Assembly: GCA_021793855.1 (NCBI GenBank) | Contig: JAJYRY010000026.1 | Span: forward strand, 1 to 11,329 | Length of the DNA: 11,329 nt | From: Thermoplasmata archaeon | GTDB taxonomy: Archaea; Thermoplasmatota; Thermoplasmata; Thermoplasmatales; GCA-001856825 | Direction of reading: 5' to 3' | In this document: positions 1 to 6,465 of the stretch, one piece after another | Numbering within the stretch: position 1 is the stretch's first letter | How the letters are laid out: every line of letters starts with the position of its first letter | Notes under the pieces: generated by a model | Seen by the model: only the letters and a program-made list of their open reading frames with translations | The model's database searches: none | What the model was told of the DNA's origin: nothing | Position numbers and translations under genes: made by a program

Positions 1-288
1 AGGGATCAAGCAGGGGTAGGGAATTATTATGACCCATACGCTGCCCAGAGGATATTTGATGAAATGGATATCGGCATCATCCCACTGAAGTTCAAGGAAA
101 CATTCTACTGTAAGAAGTGCAGGGGCACAACGTCAGAGAGTGTATGCCCCCACGGCATTGAAGAAAGGATGGTGATTAGTCAGACAAGGATAAGGGAGAT
201 GCTAAAAAATCACCAGGAAATCCCCCAGGAAATCATCAGGCCCGAAGTGGCTAAAATACTTGAGAATGGAGATGTATTGAACGAGTAG
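1..288 (+). CDS. sat: Sulfate adenylyltransferase (ATP sulfurylase), C-terminal part
   Basis: This is the last 95 codons of an ATP sulfurylase, open at the left edge of the window. The enzyme makes adenosine 5'-phosphosulfate and pyrophosphate from sulfate and ATP in the cytoplasm. The fragment starts with RDQAGVGNYYDPYAAQ, matching the nucleotide-binding GRDHAG region of the family, with Gln where His is usual. It continues with a Cys/His zinc-type cluster (C37, C40, C49, H51 of the fragment) and the closing motifs TRIREML and RPEVAKIL typical of the family's C terminus. The reading frame is open from base 1 to the TAG at 286-288, so the ATG at 64 is internal and not the start. No downstream partner of sulfate assimilation is visible. 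Identification is firm; whether it serves assimilation or dissimilation cannot be told. Confidence 0.94.
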   Translation, partial: RDQAGVGNYYDPYAAQRIFDEMDIGIIPLKFKETFYCKKCRGTTSESVCPHGIEERMVISQTRIREMLKNHQEIPQEIIRPEVAKILENGDVLNE

Positions 289-360
289 TCTCTGTGCAAA
301 GGAGAACCTTAAGAAAGAATTACTTAAGATATACTAACATTCCCTGACCCATCAGCCGGA

Positions 361-369
361 AATATTTAT
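361..369 (+). promoter_or_regulatory. TATA box (box A) of the tRNA-Lys gene
   Basis: AATATTTAT is centred about 29 bases upstream of the first base of the tRNA, the usual distance for an archaeal box A driving a stable RNA gene. The surrounding sequence is less AT-rich, so the box stands out. Confidence 0.65.
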
Positions 370-393
370 GCTTTGGAACGAATAACCTTCGCT

Positions 394-467
394 GGGCCCG
401 TAGCTTAGACAGGTAGAGCGACCGGCTCTTAACCAGTAGGTCAGGGGTTCAAATCCCCTCGGGCCCG
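394..467 (+). tRNA. tRNA-Lys, anticodon CTT
   Basis: A 74-base cloverleaf can be drawn by hand. The acceptor stem GGGCCCG pairs perfectly with CGGGCCC and is followed by discriminator G. The D arm is GCTT/GAGC with one G-U pair. The anticodon loop CTCTTAA puts CTT at 428-430, which reads the Lys codon AAG. The variable loop has five bases, and the T arm AGGGG-TTCAAAT-CCCCT is perfect. The anticodon stem (421-425 with 433-437) has a C-A mismatch at its middle pair. CCA is not encoded and there is no intron. No duplicate of the tRNA 3' end was seen elsewhere in the window, so there is no sign of an integrated element here. Confidence 0.95.
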
Positions 468-473
468 TATTTC

Positions 474-511
474 TAGGGTGGTCTAACCCTAATATTCAAT
501 ACTCGATTTTT
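474..511 (+). terminator. Probable terminator after tRNA-Lys
   Basis: A six-base-pair hairpin (TAGGGT at 474-479 with ACCCTA at 486-491, loop of six) lies seven bases after the tRNA. A T5 run follows at 507-511. Oligo-T is the main archaeal stop signal; the hairpin may be incidental. Confidence 0.5.
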
Positions 512-793
512 GCCTAAATTAATGGTATCTCTGGACAGATTTTCCTTCATCAAAACAAAAAATCTACGCCAAGCTTGTATCATAATCTTCTGCAGGAATG
601 AAAGGACGCAGCTAAATGTGATGCATATGCATATAGGTAGGTTAAATCATCTACGGTGGAGGAATAGAAGGGAAGCTATGGAGCAATTGAAAAAGTAGGT
701 GAGCTAGTACCCAGGACTGCAAAGAAGTGAGCATATGGGGTTATAGAGTTTAGTAGAAGTCTGACTAAGAATTTCGTGAAAGAAGTAAATGTT
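512..793. other. Gene-poor stretch, possibly decayed sequence
   Basis: I see no convincing gene here. A 62-codon plus-strand frame opens only with a TTG inside the T-run behind the tRNA, lacks a ribosome site and resembles nothing I know. A second plus-strand frame from about 670 reads SYGAIEKVGELVPRTAKK, then a TGA, then AYGVIEFSRSLTKNFVKEVN. This looks faintly protein-like and could be a decayed gene, but no family can be named. It also holds a perfect 12-base palindrome, ATGCATATGCAT, at 621-632. The stretch is the 3' flank of the minus-strand malK gene and shows no strong oligo-T terminator for it. Confidence 0.35.
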
Positions 794-1861
794 CTAAATT
801 ATTTTCCCATTATCCTTATCGAACAGCAGTATTTTTTCGTGGTTAAAATCTATAAAACAGTTATCTCCTACGCTTAGAGTCTGTTCCTCGCTAGAAGCTC
901 TGATTAGTTCTGTACCATCACTTGTTATTTTGAAATGCTCTAGTCTTCTTCTCCCAAGAGGTTGAATAAAGGTTATCTTCGATTTTATTCCGCTGTTCGT
1001 TATTTTGATATCCTCAGGTCTGATGCCTACCCTGACAAATTTACCTTCATAGTTTCCAATATTCCTGTTAAGGATTATCTTGCCGTCACCTATGACCAGG
1101 AATGTCTGATCGCCCTCCTTTATTACTTCTGCATCTAGGAAGTTAATTGGCGGGTCACCAAGGAACGATGCAATGAATGAATTTGCTGGTTTTTCGTATA
1201 TTTTCATAGGTCTGTCAAGTTGTTCAAGATTGCCATTATTCATCACAACTACCCTATCTGCAAGGGTCATTGCCTCTATCTGGTCGTGAGTGACATAAAC
1301 TGTTGTTGTCTTGAGTTCCATTTGTATTTTTTTCAGTTCTGCCCTCATACCAATTCTCAATTTTGCGTCAAGGTTAGACAGAGGTTCATCCATCAGGAAA
1401 ACTTTGGGTTCCTTCACTATTGCCCTTCCTAGCGCGACCCTCTGTCTCTGACCACCTGAAATCTGTCCAGGCTTCATATCCAGAATGTTGCTTATAGAGA
1501 GAATTGATGCCATTTTTTCTACTTTTAAGTCAATTTCATTCTTGTCTACTTTCATTCTCTTCAAAGGGAAAGCGATGTTCTCCCTAACTGTCATGAATGG
1601 GTAGAGTGCATAATTCTGGAACACCATTGACATGTTTCTGTTCCTTGGTGGGTAGTCGGTTATATCTTCACCATCTAGGTATACCTTTCCCGAATCCGGA
1701 TATTCAAGCCCCGCGATGATTCGAAGTGTTGTTGTTTTGCCACAGCCGCTTGGGCCAAGTATCACGAAAAATTCTCCAGAATCAATGATAAGATCTAGGT
1801 CGAATATCCCTTTATGGTTCCCATAATCTTTTGTAAGTTTTTCCAATGAAATTGTGGCCAC
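794..1861 (-). CDS. malK: Sugar ABC transporter ATP-binding protein (MalK/MsmX type)
   Basis: This is the cytoplasmic ATPase subunit of a carbohydrate importer of the CUT1 (MalK/UgpC) class, 355 residues, a normal length. Visible in order are Walker A GPSGCGKT (36-43), Q-loop Q82, signature ISGGQ (134-138, Ile in place of the usual Leu), Walker B VFLMDEP (154-160), the D-loop SNLDAKLR and switch His192. The C-terminal regulatory (TOBE/OB) region includes VGIRPEDI (278-285), which is characteristic of MalK-like proteins. Translation starts at a GTG, with a TATA-like box about 31 bases upstream, so the mRNA is probably leaderless. The gene stands apart from its permease genes, separated by an oppositely oriented MFS gene, and has its own promoter with a putative TrmB operator upstream. 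Maltodextrin specificity is inferred from the neighbouring amylase and glucosidase; one such ATPase may serve several importers. Confidence 0.95.
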   Translation of the reverse strand: MATISLEKLTKDYGNHKGIFDLDLIIDSGEFFVILGPSGCGKTTTLRIIAGLEYPDSGKVYLDGEDITDYPPRNRNMSMVFQNYALYPFMTVRENIAFPLKRMKVDKNEIDLKVEKMASILSISNILDMKPGQISGGQRQRVALGRAIVKEPKVFLMDEPLSNLDAKLRIGMRAELKKIQMELKTTTVYVTHDQIEAMTLADRVVVMNNGNLEQLDRPMKIYEKPANSFIASFLGDPPINFLDAEVIKEGDQTFLVIGDGKIILNRNIGNYEGKFVRVGIRPEDIKITNSGIKSKITFIQPLGRRRLEHFKITSDGTELIRASSEEQTLSVGDNCFIDFNHEKILLFDKDNGKII

Positions 1862-1887
1862 GTAATCATTTTGAAATATGTAAACAG

Positions 1888-1896
1888 CTTATTAAT
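1888..1896 (-). promoter_or_regulatory. TATA box of malK
   Basis: ATTAATAAG read on the minus strand is centred about 31 bases before the GTG at 1861. No Shine-Dalgarno sequence lies between, which fits a leaderless or very short leader transcript. Confidence 0.55.
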
Positions 1897-1916
1897 TTTT
1901 TTCATTAACACAATCA

Positions 1917-1924
1917 TTTTATTA
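1917..1924 (+). promoter_or_regulatory. TATA box of the MFS gene
   Basis: TTTTATTA is centred about 30 bases before the ATG at 1951, again suggesting a leaderless message. It overlaps the left arm of the inverted repeat at 1918-1938, so a protein bound there would block TBP. Confidence 0.5.
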
Positions 1925-1938
1925 CGATTGGTAGTAAA
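1918..1938. promoter_or_regulatory. Putative TrmB operator, malK/MFS divergent promoter
   Basis: The inverted repeat TTTATTAC-GATTG-GTAGTAAA has seven of eight arm positions paired plus one T-G. It matches the repeat before the binding-protein gene at 14 of 17 central positions, including the non-symmetric spacer. It overlaps the MFS TATA box and lies upstream of the malK TATA box. Known TrmB sites in Pyrococcus and Halobacterium also begin with TACT and end with AGTA-like arms. Assignment to the local TrmB is inference. Confidence 0.6.
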
Positions 1939-1950
1939 GAATTAGAAATA

Positions 1951-3180
1951 ATGGCCGAGGTTAGAAGAATACTCAGGAGATATGTCAAAGGTGAGGGAAT
2001 TGAAGAGAAACGAGTGAAGGACCTATCTCTGAGCGATGGAATATTATGGTCAGTCTATTCAAGCGCCATGTCTAGCTATTTAGTCCCTTTGACTTTCTTC
2101 ATACTCAAGAGCAAAGACCCGGCTGGTATTATCATTGGAGTTCCATTCTTGGTAGTTCCTATTGCACAATTCTTTGCATATCACCACTCTAAAGTTGCTT
2201 CCGATCTACGGCGCACCACATTGATCATGACACTCCTTGACAGAGTACTGTGGCTTCCTCTTGTATTATTACTATTCATAAGGATTCCAATCATAGATGA
2301 TGTTGTTTACATAATATTATTTCTTTCATTGAGGACATTCTTTGCATCATTTTCTGGGACAACTTGGACGTTGTGGGTTCCATTCCTTGTACCCATTGGA
2401 GAGAGGAATCAGTATTTCTCCATCAGGAATTTTTACATGAAGATATTCTCTCTAGTTGGATTGCTGATTGGGATTGGAATATTCTCTGTTAGTTTAGGAG
2501 AGAGGCTTCAGTTCACGTTTTTGATACTTATTTCTCTCTTGTTTTCGACTGCCTCGCTCCTAATTATGAGGAAGATCCCGTCTTCTAATTTAACGAATGA
2601 ATCCACTATGACCAAAGACTCTAGAAATAAACACTTTGTCCTTCTTCTTGGCTGTGTTGGACTTTTTGTACTTTCCTATTCTGGTCTGTTTACATATTTT
2701 CAACTTTATCTCGTTGACAAGAACTATATGCATGTCCCACTGACATTCTATTCGGCACTTATGATTCTGGTATCATTTTAATTTATTATGTCTCAGATTT
2801 ATTTGGGAAAACTGGCAAACATAATTGGAAATTCAAGGAGCATGTTAATAGGGGGAGTGCTGCTACTTGCGGTGCCATTATTGCTTGTATTCAGCCATTC
2901 AATCCAAGCCACAATTGCGGTGAGCATTCTATTCGGAGTGGTCCAGTCCATTTCTTCTCTGAACATATTCAACGAAATGCTTCTGAGGGCATCTGACAGA
3001 AAAGTGAAGTTGGTGAGTTCATTTAATACTGTTCAATCGTTTGCACTAGGGAGCGGGCCAGTACATGGAAACATCATACTTATTTTTTCACGTATAGACA
3101 TATATTCACTCTTCGCTGCATTCTTCTTCCTATCATTGCTCTCTTTGCTTCTATTTGTCATTTATACATGGCGATACTGA
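1951..3180 (+). pseudogene. Major facilitator superfamily transporter, interrupted by an in-frame TAA
   Basis: A single frame encodes a typical 12-helix MFS permease of about 409 codons, but a TAA at 2779-2781 splits it into 276 codons and an in-frame remainder whose first ATG is at 2788. Nothing is missing around the stop: VSF-stop-FIMSQIYLGKLANIIGNSR reads smoothly, with the loop motif GKLANIIGNSR of the second half directly after. One base change, for example from TTA (Leu), explains it. The N terminus has SDGILWSVYSSAMSSYLVPLTFFIL as first helix and the protein ends with a hydrophobic helix near the TGA at 3180. The substrate is unknown; its place between malG and malK and the shared operator suggest a sugar. 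The 3' end overlaps malG by 23 bases. It is either a recent pseudogene, a sequencing error, or two separately translated halves, the last being least likely. Confidence 0.85.
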
Positions 3181-4024
3181 ATCCAGAAACCAGATACCTT
3201 TGGAATGCGAAGAAGAGCAAGAATATGGGCACTCCCATTAGGACGGCAAAAGCAGAATATGTCCCATAATTCATTGATACCGTACCCTGAGACACATAGT
3301 ACATTCCAATAGCCATCGTATAGAGGTTTGGGCTTGTAAGCAGTTGCCCTGCAAGAGCGTAGTCGGTATACGGACCCATGAATGATAGAACAAGTGCAAA
3401 TATGATAACAGGTCTGGCAATAGGGAGCAATACCCTGAACAGGGCACCTGTTCTGGTATATCCATCTATCTGTGCGGCCTCCTCAAAATCCTTTGGGATC
3501 ATTTCCACATAATTCTTTATTAACCATGATGCAAATATTACAGCCCCGGCGGAGTAGGCAATTATTAGGCCCGTATATGTGTTTACCAATCCAAGTTCAG
3601 AGAACATGAAATAGAATGGTATAACCATTATGACGAACGGAAACAAGGATAATATTAGCATCATGTATAATATTGTCTTTCTGAGAGGTATATTCATTCT
3701 GGAAAGTGCCAGTCCAGAGGAGATTGCAATTAGAACGCCAAAGAAAGTGGCACTGGCGCTGAATATAAGAGAGTTCTTCAACCATGTCAGGAAAGGATAA
3801 TGGAAAAGAATGGATACATAATTCCCTGTCGTCAGGTAGGCTAGGTTAGGAATAAGCTTTGCGACACTCATCTGGGAAAGATTGGAGAGAGGCGAGAGGG
3901 ACATCAGCAGGACGTAATATATGGGGAAGATAGAAAAGATAACAATGAGGGCGAGAAAGAGGTGAGAGATTATTCTCTTGGCTAATCTAATCCTTCTGTA
4001 GAATTTTCCTTTGTTATTTTTCAT
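3158..4024 (-). CDS. malG: Sugar ABC transporter permease (MalG type)
   Basis: This is a membrane-spanning subunit of a CUT1 carbohydrate importer with about six hydrophobic helices. The cytoplasmic coupling loop carries the EAA motif, DFEEAAQIDGYTRTGALFRVLLP (about residues 179-201 from the ATG), which docks on the ATPase. The C terminus RYLVSGFSIAMYK resembles that of MalG. I chose the ATG at 4024, giving 288 residues, because GAGGTGA (4030-4036) is a near-perfect archaeal Shine-Dalgarno sequence five bases before it. The longer GTG start at 4033 would lie inside that ribosome site. It follows malF by ten bases, and the Shine-Dalgarno overlaps the malF stop region, so the two are translated from one message. 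The 3' end overlaps the convergent MFS gene. Confidence 0.95.
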   Translation of the reverse strand: MKNNKGKFYRRIRLAKRIISHLFLALIVIFSIFPIYYVLLMSLSPLSNLSQMSVAKLIPNLAYLTTGNYVSILFHYPFLTWLKNSLIFSASATFFGVLIAISSGLALSRMNIPLRKTILYMMLILSLFPFVIMVIPFYFMFSELGLVNTYTGLIIAYSAGAVIFASWLIKNYVEMIPKDFEEAAQIDGYTRTGALFRVLLPIARPVIIFALVLSFMGPYTDYALAGQLLTSPNLYTMAIGMYYVSQGTVSMNYGTYSAFAVLMGVPIFLLFFAFQRYLVSGFSIAMYK

Positions 4025-4034
4025 CTCATTCACC

Positions 4035-4931
4035 TCAGTATAACACAGTCATCATCTTTGAGTAATGATTCGCAACTATGACTATCACAAGCAGAACCAA
4101 TATTGATATGACAGAATAAGCTGCACCAATTCCAAACTGCAGATATGAAAACGCTGAATAGTAGCTGTAAGTAATCAATATCTGAGTGGAAGTCCCCGGA
4201 CCACCGCCTGTCAACAAGAATGGGATGTAGAAATTGTTCCACGTGAATATGAATCCGAATATCACAACGAATGCTATCTGCCTGCTCAGCATTGGCATTA
4301 TTATTGTCCTCAGCCTCCCAAGAGGGCCGTATCCGTCCATCTCTGCCGCCTCATACAATTCAGAGGGAATGCTCTGCATAGCAGATGTGAATACATAGGT
4401 GTAATATGGAAATGACAGCCAGAGATTAACCAGGATTATTGAAAGCATGGCGGTCGCTGGCGTTCCCAGCCAGTATACTGGGCCAATTCCTATCTTTGCA
4501 AGAAGTTCATTCACGATACCAAATCTATAATCAAGCATACCCTGCCAGATGAGTATTGTTATGAACGCAGGATAGGCCCAGGGGAACAGTATTGCGGTTC
4601 TGTAAAATGTTTTGCCCTTTAGTCCCCTTTGGCTCATTACCATTGCGATGACGAATCCAAGAGGGGCAAATAATGCGACGCTCCCAACCGCATAAATGGC
4701 ATTCTGCTCCAGGAGTGTCCATAGGAAGCCAGATTCCACAATTTTGACGTAATTTTGAAATCCAATAAATGTATAGTCAAAAAAGTGAAATTCACCAAAA
4801 TTAGTGAACGATAAATAGATGCTGTACGCAATGGGATAAAAATCCAGGAAAATGAGTACCACTATAACTGGCAATATGAATATAAGCGATCTTAAACTCC
4901 AAGTCCGAATTCTATTAACCACTTTCATCAC
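4035..4931 (-). CDS. malF: Sugar ABC transporter permease (MalF type)
   Basis: This is the second membrane subunit of the importer, 298 residues with about six helices. Family marks are the EAA loop LYEAAEMDGYGPLGRLRTIIMP (192-213) and the later TGGGPGTSTQ (241-250), typical of MalF/UgpA-like proteins. The start is either the GTG at 4931 or the adjacent ATG at 4928 (Met-Met); no clear Shine-Dalgarno sequence precedes either. The 28-base gap to the binding-protein gene upstream is almost pure pyrimidine on the coding strand, with two T7 runs. That could terminate part of the transcripts. With malG it forms the heterodimeric channel. Sugar specificity is not visible in the permease sequence; maltodextrin is inferred from neighbours. 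Confidence 0.95.
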   Translation of the reverse strand: MMKVVNRIRTWSLRSLIFILPVIVVLIFLDFYPIAYSIYLSFTNFGEFHFFDYTFIGFQNYVKIVESGFLWTLLEQNAIYAVGSVALFAPLGFVIAMVMSQRGLKGKTFYRTAILFPWAYPAFITILIWQGMLDYRFGIVNELLAKIGIGPVYWLGTPATAMLSIILVNLWLSFPYYTYVFTSAMQSIPSELYEAAEMDGYGPLGRLRTIIMPMLSRQIAFVVIFGFIFTWNNFYIPFLLTGGGPGTSTQILITYSYYSAFSYLQFGIGAAYSVISILVLLVIVIVANHYSKMMTVLY

Positions 4932-4959
4932 TATTATAAAAAAGAAGAAAATAAAAAAA
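4932..4959 (-). terminator. Oligo-T tract between binding-protein and permease genes
   Basis: On the transcribed-sense (minus) strand the gap reads as two T7 runs separated by a short TC-rich spacer, followed by ATAATAG. Oligo-T stretches are sufficient for intrinsic termination in archaea. Here it lies inside an operon, so partial termination that keeps binding-protein mRNA above permease mRNA is the likely role. Confidence 0.5.
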
Positions 4960-6408
4960 TTAAATCTTTATTATACTAGGTTCTGTCGGAGCAGTGTTCA
5001 TTTGTAGCATTGTCGTTCCGTAGCCTGGTCCCTGTACCGCGAGTGGACCTATCGAAACCACAGATAATGAAATACCCTCAGAATTAAGAGTCTGAATTAT
5101 CAGCGATTCCATCTGACTCATGATTCCAGAAACAGTTACCTTTGACGAATTCTGTTCCAGATTGGTTGCGGCGATGTGGAACGGTGTCCAGAATGCCGCC
5201 ATTTGCGGGTAGTTGGGGAAAAGCTGTGTATGAGCTTCCTGCGCAACCCATCCTGAAATTACCGTATCGTTGAAATTGTGAGTTTCGATATATTTCCCAG
5301 TAGAGATAAGTGAAGGAAGATCTCCCGCCAACTTGAATAACTGTACCTGTGAATTATTATCAGTCATGAACTGCACGAATTTCAGGGACGCCCATATCTG
5401 TGAAGCGTTTGCACCACTGGCCTGAGAATCCGGAATTACATATCCTACAGATCCCCAGAGAGGTTCTGGCCATAATCCCGTCGCGTTGTTAAAAGGTATT
5501 GGAGCAACACCGAGGTTCGATCCTAGCGCTTTTGCATATGTCGATTGATCCCACGGACCGTCTAACATAAACGCCGATTTTCCGGATTCAAAAAGGCTTT
5601 GTTCGTCCGCGAATGTTAGTCCTGTTGTGTCGATGTGGTATTTTGCAGTCCAATTCCATACGAATGACATTGCAGCAATGTCCTGGCTGCTATTTACTAC
5701 AGGATAATGACTGGAGTTGAAAATTCCACCGCCGAATGCAGGGAACCAAGCAGCAAACCTGTACCCATAGTCATTTCCTATTCCGTATGCAAGTCCGTAA
5801 TATCCAGAACCCATAGCAGTCACGTTCTTTGCGTCCTGAATCATTTGCCATACATTGGATGGGGCTGTTCCATTTGGAACAAGTGCCTTATTGTAATATA
5901 GCGCTATACCATTGGTATTCACTGGAATTCCGTAAAGCGCCCCATTAAGTTTCCAGTCTGTAATAGTCCCGGCTGTGAACGAGTTTATGTAGCTGGAATT
6001 CAGGTATGGTGTCAAATTTAGCAGTAGTCCTGCCGCATAGAGCGCACCTCCGTTATCGCTTGTATCCCTATAAACGTCAGGTGCATTGTGAGCATGAGCC
6101 GCAGTTGGGAAAGTTGTAGATGCCACATTGATGGCAGGTGAATCCTTGATCGTAATGTTAGGGTATAATGCTTCGAATGACGCCAAGCTAGCGTTGAACG
6201 CTTGGGCTTCACCACCGGCGCTTCCAGATCCCCATACGGTAATGGTAACTTTACTTGCTGGAGTTGTTGTTGTCGTTTTACTGTGGGGTAATGCAAGTGA
6301 GATGGCCACCGCTGCAATGATTATTATAACCACCACGACAATTACCGCATAAATTACGCCCTGAGAACGTTTCTTTCTAGTTGGTGTTGGCTGACTATTA
6401 GAAACCAT
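4960..6408 (-). CDS. malE: Membrane-anchored sugar-binding protein of the ABC transporter (MalE type)
   Basis: This is the extracellular solute-binding component, 482 residues. Residues 1-17 are polar and basic (RKKRSQG), 18-40 form one hydrophobic helix, and 43-52 are a Thr-rich linker leading into the binding domain that starts VTITVWGSGS. Family landmarks include FNASLASFEALYPNITIK (71-88), IPVNTNGIALYYNKAL (161-176) and AFMLDGPW (279-286). There is no lipobox Cys, so it is anchored by the helix, or processed as a class III (pilin-like) signal after Gly17. Fourteen N-X-S/T sequons suggest heavy S-layer-like glycosylation. After the usual final helix (about 428-441) there is a tail of about 40 residues ending PSIIKI that I do not recognise. 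The ATG has a TATA box 24 bases upstream and a putative TrmB operator just beyond. It is first gene of the import operon. Confidence 0.94.
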   Translation of the reverse strand: MVSNSQPTPTRKKRSQGVIYAVIVVVVIIIIAAVAISLALPHSKTTTTTPASKVTITVWGSGSAGGEAQAFNASLASFEALYPNITIKDSPAINVASTTFPTAAHAHNAPDVYRDTSDNGGALYAAGLLLNLTPYLNSSYINSFTAGTITDWKLNGALYGIPVNTNGIALYYNKALVPNGTAPSNVWQMIQDAKNVTAMGSGYYGLAYGIGNDYGYRFAAWFPAFGGGIFNSSHYPVVNSSQDIAAMSFVWNWTAKYHIDTTGLTFADEQSLFESGKSAFMLDGPWDQSTYAKALGSNLGVAPIPFNNATGLWPEPLWGSVGYVIPDSQASGANASQIWASLKFVQFMTDNNSQVQLFKLAGDLPSLISTGKYIETHNFNDTVISGWVAQEAHTQLFPNYPQMAAFWTPFHIAATNLEQNSSKVTVSGIMSQMESLIIQTLNSEGISLSVVSIGPLAVQGPGYGTTMLQMNTAPTEPSIIKI

Positions 6409-6427
6409 GAAATCATATTAAAAAGTC

Positions 6428-6436
6428 AATATTTAA
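6428..6436 (-). promoter_or_regulatory. TATA box of the binding-protein operon
   Basis: TTAAATATT on the minus strand is centred 24 bases before the ATG at 6408, predicting a leaderless transcript. The putative operator begins four bases upstream, where TFB would contact its recognition element. Confidence 0.6.
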
Positions 6437-6440
6437 CATT

Positions 6441-6457
6441 TACTACGAATGGTAGTT
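6441..6457. promoter_or_regulatory. Putative TrmB operator, binding-protein promoter
   Basis: ACTAC-GAATG-GTAGT is a perfect five-base inverted repeat with a five-base spacer, flanked by T on both sides. It is nearly identical to the site at 1918-1938 and has the same orientation relative to its minus-strand target gene. It lies between the trmB stop and the binding-protein promoter, overlapping the TFB recognition region, which fits repression. Assignment to TrmB is inference from proximity and resemblance to known TrmB sites. Confidence 0.65.
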
Positions 6458-6465
6458 ATTATTAC

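Noticed and set aside
308..328. Two CTTAAG copies forming a possible hairpin after sat
   Set aside because: The stem is weak, is not followed by a T-run, and each hexamer is self-complementary, so the pairing may be chance.
394..467. tRNA-Lys as attachment site of an integrated element
   Set aside because: No integrase gene and no repeat of the tRNA 3' end found in the window; downstream genes are ordinary metabolic genes.
621..632. Perfect palindrome ATGCATATGCAT
   Set aside because: Short AT-rich palindrome without a second copy or a nearby promoter; likely chance.
510..698. 62-codon plus-strand frame opening with TTG
   Set aside because: The start lies inside the T-run behind the tRNA, there is no ribosome site, and the product shows no recognisable domain or coding character.
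2779..2781. Recoding of the stop codon in the MFS gene (pyrrolysine or selenocysteine)
   Set aside because: The codon is TAA; pyrrolysine uses TAG and selenocysteine TGA. A nonsense mutation or error is simpler.
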